A stretch of DNA of 63,368 bases, taken from assembly GCF_024448165.1 (NCBI RefSeq), contig NZ_JAMOLN010000031.1, positions 1-63,368 on the forward strand, given 5' to 3'. The notes beneath the pieces were generated by a model. It was not told the origin of the DNA. It did no database searches and saw nothing but the letters and a program-made list of their open reading frames with translations. A program made the position numbers and the translations under genes. This document shows positions 1-8,914 of this stretch, one piece after another. This DNA is from Streptomyces longispororuber. GTDB lineage: Bacteria; Actinomycetota; Actinomycetes; Streptomycetales; Streptomycetaceae. Every line of letters starts with the position of its first letter. The first letter of the stretch is position 1.

Positions 1-2
1 AC

Positions 3-2030
3 GTGCCCAAACGGATCTTGATCGGGCGCGCTCTGCGCAGTGATCGGCTCGGAGAAACGCTCCTGCCGAAGCGCATCGCACTCCCCGTTTTCGCCTCCGA
101 CGCCCTGTCCTCCGTCGCCTACGCGCCCGGTGAGGTCCTGCTCGTCCTGTCCGTCGCGGGTGTGTCGGCCTACCACTTCAGCCCGTGGATCGCCCTGGCC
201 GTCGTGGTGGTCATGTTCACCGTGGTGGCGTCGTACCGGCAGAACGTGCACGCCTACCCCAGCGGCGGCGGCGACTACGAGGTCGCCAACACCAACCTCG
301 GCCCCAAGGCGGGCCTGACGGTCGCCAGCGCGCTGCTCGTGGACTACGTCCTCACCGTCGCCGTCTCCATCACCTCCGGCATCGAGAACCTGGGCTCGGC
401 GATCCCGTTCGTGGTCGAGCACAAGGTGCTGTGCGCCGTCGCGGTGATCCTGCTGCTGACGCTGATGAACCTGCGCGGCGTCAAGGAGTCCGGATCGCTC
501 TTCGCGATCCCGACGTACGTGTTCGTCGTGGGCGTCTTCATCATGATCGCGTGGGGCGCCTTCCGTGCCCTCGTGCTCGGCGACACCATGCGCGCGCCCA
601 CCGCGGACTTCCACATCGAGGCAGAGCACCAGGGTCTCGCGGGCTTCGCCCTCGTCTTCCTGCTGCTGCGCGCCTTCTCCTCCGGCTGTGCCGCGCTCAC
701 CGGCGTCGAGGCCGTCTCCAACGGCGTCCCGGCCTTCCGCAAGCCCAAGTCCAAGAACGCGGCGACCACGCTGGCGATGATGGGCGTGCTCGCCATCACC
801 ATGCTCGTCGGCATCATCGCCCTCGCCCTGGTCACCAAGGTCCGGATGGCCGAGAACCCGGGGCACGACCTGCTGAAGGGCGGCGTGCCGGTCGGCTCCG
901 GCTACGTGCAGGACCCGGTCATCACACAGGTCGCCGAGGCCGTCTTCGGCAACGGCAGCTTCCTGTTCATCGTGCTCGCCGCGGCCACCGCCCTGGTGCT
1001 GTTCCTCGCGGCGAACACGGCGTACAACGGCTTCCCGGTGCTCGGCTCGATCCTCGCCCAGGACCGCTACCTGCCGCGCCAGCTGCACACCCGCGGCGAC
1101 CGCCTCGCCTTCTCCAACGGCATCGTCCTGCTCGCCGGCGCCGCCGCGATGCTCGTCGTCATCTACGGCGCCGACTCGACCCGGCTGATCCAGCTCTACA
1201 TCGTCGGCGTGTTCGTGTCCTTCACGCTCAGCCAGACCGGCATGGTCCGCCACTGGAACCGCCACCTGCGCACCGAGAAGAACGCCGACAAGCGCCGCCA
1301 CATGATCCGCTCCCGCGCGATCAACGCCTTCGGCGGCTTCCTGACCGGCCTGGTCCTCGTGGTCGTCCTCGTCACCAAGTTCACGCACGGTGCCTGGGTC
1401 GCGCTGCTCGGCATGTGCATCTTCTACGCGACGATGACCGCGATCCGTAAGCACTACGACCGGGTCGCCGAGGAGATCGCCGCGCCGGAGACGCCGTCCG
1501 ACGACAGCGTCCGCCCGTCCCGCGTCCACTCGATCGTCCTCGTCTCGAAGATCCACCGGCCGACGCTGCGCGCCCTCGCCTACGCGAAGCTCATGCGCAC
1601 GGACACGCTCGAGGCACTCAGCGTCAACGTCGACCCGGTCGAGACGAAGGCCCTGCGGGAGGAGTGGGAGCGCCGCGGCGTCGACGTGCCGCTCAAGGTC
1701 CTCGACTCGCCCTACCGCGAGATCACCCGGCCGATCATCGAGTACGTGAAGGGCCTGCGCCGCGAGTCCCCGCGCGACGCGGTCAGCGTGATCATCCCCG
1801 AGTACGTGGTCGGCCACTGGTACGAGCACCTGCTGCACAACCAGAGCGCGCTGCGCCTCAAGGGCCGCCTGCTCTTCACGCCCGGGATCATGGTCACCTC
1901 CGTGCCCTACCAGCTGGAGTCCTCCGAGGCCGCCAAGAAGCGGGCCCGCAGGCGCTCCGAGTGGAGCGCGCCGGGTGCCGTGCGCCGGGGTCCGGTGGAG
2001 AAGCGCTCCAAGGAGCCCAGCAACAAGTAG
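3..2030 (+). CDS. APC-superfamily permease, KimA-like (5' end outside window)
   Basis: Cytoplasmic-membrane cation or amino-acid permease of the APC superfamily. The readable 675 residues begin with a basic stretch, then the family signature ASDALSSVAYAPGE, about 12 hydrophobic segments up to roughly residue 490, and a hydrophilic C-terminal domain of about 180 residues. That layout matches the KimA/YdaO-type potassium transporters of Firmicutes, and a paralogue with the same layout lies at 55194 beside the kdp potassium operon. Potassium is therefore the favoured substrate, but this is inference; plain amino-acid transport is the alternative. A GTG is present at position 3, but homologues usually have a few more N-terminal residues, so the true start is probably just outside the window. 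A 131-bp gap separates it from the methyltransferase gene. Confidence 0.85.
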   Translation: MPKRILIGRALRSDRLGETLLPKRIALPVFASDALSSVAYAPGEVLLVLSVAGVSAYHFSPWIALAVVVVMFTVVASYRQNVHAYPSGGGDYEVANTNLGPKAGLTVASALLVDYVLTVAVSITSGIENLGSAIPFVVEHKVLCAVAVILLLTLMNLRGVKESGSLFAIPTYVFVVGVFIMIAWGAFRALVLGDTMRAPTADFHIEAEHQGLAGFALVFLLLRAFSSGCAALTGVEAVSNGVPAFRKPKSKNAATTLAMMGVLAITMLVGIIALALVTKVRMAENPGHDLLKGGVPVGSGYVQDPVITQVAEAVFGNGSFLFIVLAAATALVLFLAANTAYNGFPVLGSILAQDRYLPRQLHTRGDRLAFSNGIVLLAGAAAMLVVIYGADSTRLIQLYIVGVFVSFTLSQTGMVRHWNRHLRTEKNADKRRHMIRSRAINAFGGFLTGLVLVVVLVTKFTHGAWVALLGMCIFYATMTAIRKHYDRVAEEIAAPETPSDDSVRPSRVHSIVLVSKIHRPTLRALAYAKLMRTDTLEALSVNVDPVETKALREEWERRGVDVPLKVLDSPYREITRPIIEYVKGLRRESPRDAVSVIIPEYVVGHWYEHLLHNQSALRLKGRLLFTPGIMVTSVPYQLESSEAAKKRARRRSEWSAPGAVRRGPVEKRSKEPSNK

Positions 2031-2161
2031 CCGCGACGCAGCTTGATGAGCGACACGGTCCTGGTGAGCGGCCGGGCGACAGCCACGTAGACTGGTGGGC
2101 TGTTGTCCGGCCGCTCTCAGCTTTCCGGCCGTTTTCCCCTTGAGGTAGTGGAGCCCCCGCC

Positions 2162-3490
2162 ATGCAGGCAGAACCGAAGACGTCACTGGTGGGGCAGGAG
2201 TACGAGGTCGAGGTCGGCCCCGTCGCGCACGGCGGCCACTGCATCGCGCGGACGTCGGAGGGCCAGGTCCTGTTCGTCCGGCACACGCTGCCCGGCGAGC
2301 GGGTCGTGGCCCGGGTGACCGAGGGCGAGGAGGGCGCGCGCTTCCTGCGGGCCGACGCCGTGCAGATCCTCGACGCCGCCAAGGACCGCGTCGAGGCCCC
2401 GTGCCCGTACGCCGGTCCCGGCCGCTGTGGCGGCTGCGACTGGCAGCACGCCAAGCCCGGTGCCCAGCGCCGTCTCAAGGGCGAGGTCATCGCCGAGCAG
2501 CTGCAGCGCCTCGCCGGCCTCACGCCCGAGGAGGCCGGCTGGGACGGCACGGTCATGCCGGCCGACGGCGACAAGCTCCCGGCGGGCGAGGTGCCGCAGT
2601 GGCGCACCCGCGTCCAGTACGCGGTCGACGCCGACGGCAACGCGGGCCTGCGCCGCCACCGCTCCCACGAGGTCGAGCCCGTCGAGCACTGCATGATCGC
2701 GGCCGAGGGCGTGTCCGAGCTGGGCATCGAGAAGCGCGACTGGTCCGGCATGGAGTCGGTCGAGGCAATCGCGGCGAGCGGCTCCCAGGACCGTCAGGTG
2801 ATCCTGACCCCGAAGCCGGGCGCGCGGCTGCCCATCGTGGAGCTCGACAAGCCGGTGTCCGTGATGCGGGTGGGCGAGAAGGACGGCGGCGTGCACCGCG
2901 TGCACGGCCGGCCGTTCGTGCGCGAGCGCGCCGACGACCGCACGTACCGCGTCGGCAGCGGCGGTTTCTGGCAGGTCCACCCGAAGGCGGCGGACACGCT
3001 CATGCGCGCCGTCATGCAGGGCCTGCTGCCCCGCAAGGGCGACACGGCCCTCGACCTGTACTGCGGCGTCGGCCTCTTCGCGGGCGCGCTCGCGGACCGC
3101 ATCGGCGAGAAGGGCGCGGTCCTCGGCATCGAGTCCGGCAAGCGCGCGGTGGAGGACGCCCGGCACAACCTGGCCTCTTTCGACCGCGTCCGGATCGAGC
3201 AGGGCAAGGTCGAGGCGGTGCTGCCGCGCACCGGCATCACCGAGGCCGACCTGATCGTCCTGGACCCGCCGCGCGCGGGCGCCGGCAAGAAGACGGTCGC
3301 CCACCTCACCACGCTGGGCGCCCGCCGCATCGCCTACGTGGCCTGCGACCCCGCCGCGCTGGCGCGGGACCTGGGGTACTTCCGGGAGGGCGGGTACCGG
3401 GTGCGGACGCTTCGGGCGTTCGATCTGTTTCCGATGACGCATCACGTGGAGTGTGTGGCGGTGCTTGAGCCGGTCGCGAAGGGTGCCTGA
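2162..3490 (+). CDS. TRAM-domain class I SAM-dependent RNA (uracil-C5) methyltransferase; 3' end replaced by island
   Basis: Methylates C5 of a uridine in rRNA or tRNA (RumA/TrmA/RlmCD family), 442 residues. The N-terminal 60 residues form a TRAM RNA-binding domain. A cysteine cluster (CPYAGPGRCGGC near residues 80-92, plus a later EHC) fits the Fe-S site of the family. The SAM motif is LDLYCGVGLF (about 297-306). The nucleophilic Cys lies in YVACDPAALARDL, and the general-base Glu is in the C-terminal MTHHVE. The last 20 or so codons form one copy of a direct repeat whose partner lies at 38325. From about 3370 to the stop the third codon positions are visibly less G/C-biased than in the rest of the gene, as expected if this end came with the inserted element. 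The reading frame stays intact, so activity is probably kept. Exact RNA target unknown. Confidence 0.9.
   Translation: MQAEPKTSLVGQEYEVEVGPVAHGGHCIARTSEGQVLFVRHTLPGERVVARVTEGEEGARFLRADAVQILDAAKDRVEAPCPYAGPGRCGGCDWQHAKPGAQRRLKGEVIAEQLQRLAGLTPEEAGWDGTVMPADGDKLPAGEVPQWRTRVQYAVDADGNAGLRRHRSHEVEPVEHCMIAAEGVSELGIEKRDWSGMESVEAIAASGSQDRQVILTPKPGARLPIVELDKPVSVMRVGEKDGGVHRVHGRPFVRERADDRTYRVGSGGFWQVHPKAADTLMRAVMQGLLPRKGDTALDLYCGVGLFAGALADRIGEKGAVLGIESGKRAVEDARHNLASFDRVRIEQGKVEAVLPRTGITEADLIVLDPPRAGAGKKTVAHLTTLGARRIAYVACDPAALARDLGYFREGGYRVRTLRAFDLFPMTHHVECVAVLEPVAKGA
3431..3453 (+). repeat. attL-like direct repeat (left end of genomic island)
   Basis: These 23 bp are identical to 38325-38347; the first 20 are ccgatgacgcatcacgtgga. 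After one mismatch (t versus c) a further gtggcg matches, and weaker similarity extends both ways (about 3423-3475). The repeat encodes PMTHHVE of the methyltransferase, including its catalytic Glu. Two copies 35 kb apart, one in an intact gene and one heading an orphan gene tail, are the mark of site-specific integration into a gene 3' end. Confidence 0.85.
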
Positions 3491-3595
3491 CCTACTGCTT
3501 CATGTCTAGCCGCAATAGCGCAACCAGCGGTGAAATACACCGCAGCGGTCCAGATCTCTGATTTCTCTGTGCGGCAGGCGCAGATCGAACGTCCT

Positions 3596-5752
3596 TCAGG
3601 GGTTCGGCCTGGCGGAGAAGTGTTTTGGTTCCGACAAGACAGCGCGGGCGCCGTCGAAATCGGCGAGTCTCGCTGCGAGCGTGGTAATGGCCAGTCGATG
3701 GGGGAGGGCGGCCGAGAACTTGAGCCCGCGCACGGCACGCTGGTCGACGTCAGGGAGTACGAGTGCCGGTCCGTCCTGCGCAGCTTCGAGCGCGGTGCGC
3801 CACATCCTCGGGTCGAGGTCCTCTCGCAGTCGCAGATAGCAGTCCGTGGGACGCTGAACCGGATCGGCGATCGACGACAGTGTTGCGCCCAACGTGGCGT
3901 TGGCACGGTAACCCGCCCATGTCCACCAGCGGACATCGTTTCCGCGCCGAGCCACCAACGTCCCACCAGGATGAACCAGATGGGGAGCTTCCTCGTCACG
4001 CCATTCTTGGAGGCAGACCTTGGCGCGTCGGGTCAGGGAGGCTTGCGGGTCGGCGCCGAGGAGGACATCCCGCATCGCGCGTGCCAGCGCGTACGAAAGT
4101 CCGACGAGGGCGCCTCCCGACCACTTGGCGACCCCGCCGCTCTCAACCGACTCCACGAAGACCCGTTTCCGTCCCCAGTCGATGAACGTCACCTGCCAAC
4201 TGCGGCCAGCCAACAGGAGGCGTCGTGGGCCTGGACGCTCCTCGGTCAGCACGGACGGATCCATGCGGCCGATCTCGGTGCGTCCGGACAGTACGGTGAA
4301 CTGCGGGGGCGCGGTGAAGGAGGCGGTCAGCTCGATGAAGTGCCTCCGCCCGAAGCGGTGCTCGGCCTCCGGGCCGATGAACAGCATGCCGCCGTCGGTG
4401 TCCAGAAAGCCCTGTGCCCGCAGATGACGCAGGATGGGAGCGGCCGAACGGTCGAAGGGCGCGAGACCGTTCCACTGTTCCGGCCAGAGTTGGTCGCCCA
4501 GCTTGTGTTCCTGCAGTGTGGTGGCGAGCAGTTGCTGGGCGACGAGGTGACGTGGCTCGGGCGGTGGGACAACCGGTTCGACCCAGCCCCGGCCCCAGAG
4601 GAGCAGGAGCCCGGCAGCTTGCAGCAGGGTGTCTTTCTCCGTTGCCAGGAACAGGCAGTTGCGGGCACTTCCTGCACGGCGCCCGGTGCGGCCGACGCGC
4701 TGGAGGAACGAGGCGACGGTCCCAGGCGAATCGATTTGGACGACGCGATCCAGGTCGCCGACGTCGATGCCCAGTTCCAGGGTGGAGGTGGCGACGATGA
4801 CGCAGTCGCGCGCCTCGGCGAAAGCCTGCTCGGACCGGGCCCGTTCGTCGGCAGAGAGCGAAGCATGTGACAAGAACACCGTGACGTCGCGCGCCCGGAG
4901 TGCGGCCCCGAGTTCCTCGACCTGCCGTCGCGAGTCACAGAACACCAGTCGTTTCTCGCCCTTGTGCAGGGCTGAAAGAATCTTCGCCGCGTTGGAAAGG
5001 GAGCCCACGTAGTCGAGTTCGATGTCTCCGGGTGGGGGCCCGGCGACACCGGCCGTCGGCACGTGTCCGGAAGGATTTGTAAGCCCTGGGGCGACGACTC
5101 GGCCCAGGCGTCGGCCGGAGCCCGACCCTTGTAGCCAGGTGAGCAGTTCGTGCGGATTCCCGATGGTCGCTGACAAGCCGATCCGCTGAATCGGCCGCTC
5201 CGTTACCCGCTGCAGACGCTCGAGCACTGCCAGGAGATGCCAGCCTCGGTCGTCGCTGGCGAATGCGTGCACCTCGTCGACGACGACGGCACGGATTCCG
5301 CCCAACAGGTGCGCGTGGTCGGTCTTTACACCGATCAGCATGGCTTCCAGAGACTCAGGCGTCGTCAGAAGGATGTCAGGCCTGTTGGTACGGATCCTCT
5401 GGCGCTGTAACTCCTTCGTGTCTCCATGCCATAGTGCCGCGCTGCGTCCGAGCCACTGCGCGTATCCGTCGATGCGGGTTACCAGATTGTTGAGAAGCGC
5501 TTTGAGCGGACAGAGGTAGAGAATCGATGTGCCGGTCCATCCCTGGGCGGACATGGCAGAGAGGACCGGAAAACAGGCTGCCTCGGTCTTGCCGCCGGCG
5601 GTGGGCGCGAGCAGCACGACGTCCTCACCGTCCATCACTGGGTCGATCGCAGCCCGTTGCAGGGGCCGCAGATCTGGCCAGCCGAGCGTGTTGACGACGT
5701 GGTGCAAGATAACGGGATCCAGCCGGTCGACGGGATCGGCGGTCGGCTCCAT
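3596..5752 (-). CDS. brxHI: BREX-2 DEAD/DEAH-box helicase BrxHI (Lhr-like)
   Basis: SF2 helicase of about 718 residues and last gene of the pglY-pglZ-AIPR-brxD-brxHI run. Visible motifs: Walker A LLAPTAGGKTEAA (about 50-60), DEVH box VVVDEVHAF, motif III GLSATIGNP, and the C-terminal lobe with ELGIDVGDLDRVV and QRVGRTGRR. The C-terminal half resembles Lhr accessory regions. BrxHI is a standing member of BREX type 2; its exact role in phage exclusion is not settled. The start is GTG at 5755 (GTGA overlap with the brxD stop) or ATG at 5752 (one-base TGATG overlap). The ATG is used here; either way translation is coupled to brxD. The stop is about 105 bp from the methyltransferase stop, so the two genes converge across the island's left end. 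Confidence 0.88.
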   Translation of the reverse strand: MEPTADPVDRLDPVILHHVVNTLGWPDLRPLQRAAIDPVMDGEDVVLLAPTAGGKTEAACFPVLSAMSAQGWTGTSILYLCPLKALLNNLVTRIDGYAQWLGRSAALWHGDTKELQRQRIRTNRPDILLTTPESLEAMLIGVKTDHAHLLGGIRAVVVDEVHAFASDDRGWHLLAVLERLQRVTERPIQRIGLSATIGNPHELLTWLQGSGSGRRLGRVVAPGLTNPSGHVPTAGVAGPPPGDIELDYVGSLSNAAKILSALHKGEKRLVFCDSRRQVEELGAALRARDVTVFLSHASLSADERARSEQAFAEARDCVIVATSTLELGIDVGDLDRVVQIDSPGTVASFLQRVGRTGRRAGSARNCLFLATEKDTLLQAAGLLLLWGRGWVEPVVPPPEPRHLVAQQLLATTLQEHKLGDQLWPEQWNGLAPFDRSAAPILRHLRAQGFLDTDGGMLFIGPEAEHRFGRRHFIELTASFTAPPQFTVLSGRTEIGRMDPSVLTEERPGPRRLLLAGRSWQVTFIDWGRKRVFVESVESGGVAKWSGGALVGLSYALARAMRDVLLGADPQASLTRRAKVCLQEWRDEEAPHLVHPGGTLVARRGNDVRWWTWAGYRANATLGATLSSIADPVQRPTDCYLRLREDLDPRMWRTALEAAQDGPALVLPDVDQRAVRGLKFSAALPHRLAITTLAARLADFDGARAVLSEPKHFSARPNP

Positions 5753-7077
5753 CACAGCTCCAAGTCGATGTCGTCGGCCGACGGCGATCCCGCCAGGTTC
5801 CGCTCTACATCGGTGAGTTCACTTCCACCAACCGTGAGTCGGTAGTGTTGCCGTGGGTCGAAATCCGGGAACTGGTCGATGCGGTCTAGGACATCGCCGA
5901 CCAGTTTCTTGAGAAAGAGCCGGGGCGCGACCCCTACCTTGCCGCCGAGGGCTCCGCCCACCGCGCGGGCGAGATCGGCGACATAAGCGTCGTCCGCCAG
6001 AACTTTGATCCGGTCGGGGGAGTCTGCTCCGGACGCGTAGAGATCCCGGATGGTTATTCCGAGGTCTGTCAGCGACTCCAGGGTGAATCCGGGCAGGCGC
6101 AGCTGGATCGCCCGCGGATTGTCGAAGCGGAGATCGGTCGTGAAGTCGGTGGCGAGTCGTTGGGCGAGCGGCGGGAGTCGCTGCACGCCCTGCTGGCCGT
6201 CGTAGAAGGCGGGTGTGCCGGTGATGACCAGATAGAGGCCGGGGAACCGTCCCGAGTGGACTTCGTCGATCAGCTGGCGCAGCGCGTTGAGTGCCTTGTC
6301 TCGGGCATCAGACCGCACTCGTTGGAGGGTTTCGACCTCGTCCAGTACGACGAACAGCCCTCGGTGGCCGGAGTCCCGCAGGACGGTGAGCAACCCCTGC
6401 AAGAAGCCGAGAGCCCCGAAGTGGTCCAGGTTGCCGCGTACCCCCGCGGAACGGCGCGCCGTAGCCGCCACATGGGGCTGGCCGCCGAGCCAGGCGAGGA
6501 TGGCCGCTGCCGTTGTCTCGTCGCCGTCGGCGAGTCCGGCCCGGTAGCCGCGCAGTGCTGTCGCGAAGGATGGTGCGTGCCGGGAAACTTCGGTAAGACG
6601 GGCGGTCAGCAGTTCCTCCACCGCGCCGCTGAGGTCGTCCTCGTCGGCACCGGCCGCGAGAGCGTCCTCCTCCAGGGCGTAGAACCATGCGTCCACCACG
6701 GGCCGCAAGGCACTAGGTGGAAAGCTTGAGGTGGACAGCTGCTCGGTGAGGCGCCGGTAGACGGTCTCCAGCTTGTGCAGCGGGGTTTCTGTCTCCGAGA
6801 TCTGGATCTCGGAGACGGCGAAGTTGCGCTGCTTGGCACGCTCTCCGAGCCAGCGGGTGAAGAACGTCTTGCCGGATCCGTACTCACCTCGCACCGCTTT
6901 GAAGACCGAGGCACCCGAGGCGACCGCGTCGAGTTCCGCGTCGAGCGCGGACTCGAAACGGTCGAGGCCGGTGGCAAGAAGGTCCAGGCCGCTCTCGGGC
7001 ACTGCACCGCGCCGGAGGGCGTCGAGGGCGGTGCGCCGCCGGGCGGCGGAGACGGGAGAAGGGCGAGGGTCGATCAC
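5752..7077 (-). CDS. brxD: BREX-2 ATP-binding protein BrxD
   Basis: P-loop ATPase of 441 residues. Walker A is GEYGSGKTFFTRW (about 60-72) and Walker B is FVVLDEVETLQRV (about 245-257). A DNA-binding-like C-terminal region follows (APRLFLKKLVGDVLDRI). Length and motifs fit BrxD (DUF2791-like ATPases) of BREX type 2. The start chosen is GTG 7077 (VIDPRPSPVSAARRR). The longer open frame up to 7359 is low-complexity antisense of the upstream AIPR gene and was not accepted. It lies 46 bp after the AIPR stop and overlaps brxHI, so it is probably in the same transcript. Confidence 0.88.
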   Translation of the reverse strand: MIDPRPSPVSAARRRTALDALRRGAVPESGLDLLATGLDRFESALDAELDAVASGASVFKAVRGEYGSGKTFFTRWLGERAKQRNFAVSEIQISETETPLHKLETVYRRLTEQLSTSSFPPSALRPVVDAWFYALEEDALAAGADEDDLSGAVEELLTARLTEVSRHAPSFATALRGYRAGLADGDETTAAAILAWLGGQPHVAATARRSAGVRGNLDHFGALGFLQGLLTVLRDSGHRGLFVVLDEVETLQRVRSDARDKALNALRQLIDEVHSGRFPGLYLVITGTPAFYDGQQGVQRLPPLAQRLATDFTTDLRFDNPRAIQLRLPGFTLESLTDLGITIRDLYASGADSPDRIKVLADDAYVADLARAVGGALGGKVGVAPRLFLKKLVGDVLDRIDQFPDFDPRQHYRLTVGGSELTDVERNLAGSPSADDIDLEL

Positions 7078-7123
7078 TCGTTCATTGTCCCATCTGCGCC
7101 GGGCGGAGACCGGTCCTCTGGGG

Positions 7124-8872
7124 TCACCTGCGGCGGTGGCTGCCGTATCCGAGGTTGGTCGTGAGGTAGGAGACGAATTCGCTGCTCTTCGCGGTCTTGT
7201 CGGCCCCCGACCGGTTCTCCCGCTGGAACTTCTCGAACTGCTCCTGAAGAGACGACCACAAGGACTCGAGGCGGGTGCCGCTCGGAAAGACGTCTTCCCG
7301 AGCGGCGTTGTCCAGGGCCTCCGGCTTGCTGAACACGCGGCCCACGAGGTCGACGGCACCGAGCATGGCGAGGTGGAAGTGGAGGTTCGTGTGCAGTGAG
7401 CGTGAGATGGGATCCGATGTGGACTGCAGGAACTCGTCCACCTGGCGTTGCGCCTTGGCCAGCCACAGGTAGACGGGGAGTTCCGTCTTCGCCGAGAAGA
7501 CGCGCCGGTAGTCGCCGTCGGACTTCAGCAGGCTCGAGGGGCGGGCGCGGGCATAGTCGGGCTGGCCAAGCGCCATGGCCATCACGGACTGCGCCAGCAG
7601 GGGAATGCTGACGATACGGTCGGCCGGCTTGCCCTGGTTCCGATAGAAGTTCTTGCGCCGGTCGTAGAACCAGTCGTGTTCCAGGAAGTACGACTCGATC
7701 TGGCGTTGAATGTCGTCTGTGGCCCGGAGAGAGGCGACCGGCACGCTCGTCTGCCGGTTGGTGGCGCGGATGACGGAGTCCCTGGCGGCCTGGTCCACGG
7801 TGACGAGAATGCGCACCTGCACGAGCCTGTCGAAGACGGGATCGGCCGGATCGGCCAAATAGAGGTCGTACAGCGTCTCGTGGAGGGTGTACGACGTCTG
7901 GAGACCGTTGACTATCTGCACGTCGGAGAGGCTGAGCCGCTTTCCGACGGAGGTCGCCTGCGAGCACACGATGGTGATGCCGTTGTTGAGCCACCAGAAC
8001 TCCGGTGCCTCGGGGTTCTGGAGAGATGCCGTGATCTCCCGGTTCACCTCGACGTTGCCCTGATAGTCACGGACGTTCCAGTCGAAGATGTGAGATTTGA
8101 TCGCCCCGCTCTCGTGGCTGAGGAAGTCGAGGTACTCGCCCAGCCCGACGAGCGCGATGTGGCTCGTGCCGTGGGTGATGCTCTCCCTGTAGGGCAGTTC
8201 CAGCGTGTACGAGGGGAGAGTGCTGGCACGCTGCCAGAGTTCCGAGGGGCCGAGGAACTCGACCTCGCCCGTAGAGATCGCGAAGGCTTTGGTGAACTGT
8301 GTCTCCAGGATCTTGGCTTTCGCCTGAACTTTGGGGTGCACCTCACTCGCCTCGCCGCGCGTCACGTACGAGAACTTGATGAGTACGGTCGGGTGCCGGG
8401 TGAGGAGCCGTGTCAACGCCGTTCTGAAAAGTCTGAAGCGGGCGAGGAGATCGGCGGTGTACAGCACCCCGACGGTGTCCTCGTCGACCTCCATGTTCAG
8501 CAGGTTCGCGCAGGTGGACGCCGCCTTGTCCAGAGCCGTTTCGGAGAAACCGGCGCTGGTCTTGGCCTGGATCAGCCAGAGCGTCAGCTGGCTGCCCTGC
8601 TCCACGTTGGAGACAGAGGAGTGCGGCTGGAAGATCTCGCTGTCCTCGTGCAGGAGCCGACCACCGAGGAAGACATAGGCCCCGTCGATGCCGCCGTCGT
8701 TGGCGCCTCCGATCACGCCGGCCTCGATCTCCTCCTCCGAGAGGCCGAAGCCGTGCAGCGCGTGTTCGCTCGCGAACCTCTCGAAGGCCGCGTCGAACGA
8801 CAGAGGGACGGATCGAGTGGTGCGGCGCTCCTCGATCATCTGGTTGATTAACACACGGTCGTTGGCGCTCAT
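7124..8872 (-). CDS. AIPR-family (abortive phage infection resistance) protein
   Basis: 582 residues. The N-terminal half contains an acidic nuclease-like segment (GANDGGIDGAYVF, then LTLWLIQAKTSAGF), in which Asp-Gly-Gly-Ile-Asp followed by QAK matches a PD-(D/E)XK endonuclease core. The C-terminal half carries the AIPR hallmarks WWLNNGITIVC, QIVNGLQTSYTL and RATNRQTSVP. AIPR proteins are linked to abortive phage infection, and some are restriction-modification-like nucleases; mechanism here is unproven. The start ATG 8872 has AGGAG 4 bases upstream. The gene sits 42 bp after pglZ and 46 bp before brxD in the same direction, so it looks like a cargo gene captured inside the BREX-2 operon and co-expressed with it. 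It is not one of the six core BREX-2 genes. Confidence 0.85.
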   Translation of the reverse strand: MSANDRVLINQMIEERRTTRSVPLSFDAAFERFASEHALHGFGLSEEEIEAGVIGGANDGGIDGAYVFLGGRLLHEDSEIFQPHSSVSNVEQGSQLTLWLIQAKTSAGFSETALDKAASTCANLLNMEVDEDTVGVLYTADLLARFRLFRTALTRLLTRHPTVLIKFSYVTRGEASEVHPKVQAKAKILETQFTKAFAISTGEVEFLGPSELWQRASTLPSYTLELPYRESITHGTSHIALVGLGEYLDFLSHESGAIKSHIFDWNVRDYQGNVEVNREITASLQNPEAPEFWWLNNGITIVCSQATSVGKRLSLSDVQIVNGLQTSYTLHETLYDLYLADPADPVFDRLVQVRILVTVDQAARDSVIRATNRQTSVPVASLRATDDIQRQIESYFLEHDWFYDRRKNFYRNQGKPADRIVSIPLLAQSVMAMALGQPDYARARPSSLLKSDGDYRRVFSAKTELPVYLWLAKAQRQVDEFLQSTSDPISRSLHTNLHFHLAMLGAVDLVGRVFSKPEALDNAAREDVFPSGTRLESLWSSLQEQFEKFQRENRSGADKTAKSSEFVSYLTTNLGYGSHRRR

Positions 8873-8914
8873 GGCTCCTGGCTCATCGGTGGTGGTGTGG
8901 CGGCACGGGGAGAG

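Noticed and set aside
3431..3490. A tRNA gene as the attachment site
   Set aside because: The repeat lies in a protein-coding gene; no tRNA-like cloverleaf seen at either end.
3530..4870. Long plus-strand frame opposite brxHI
   Set aside because: Antisense shadow of the helicase gene; product is low-complexity with no motif.
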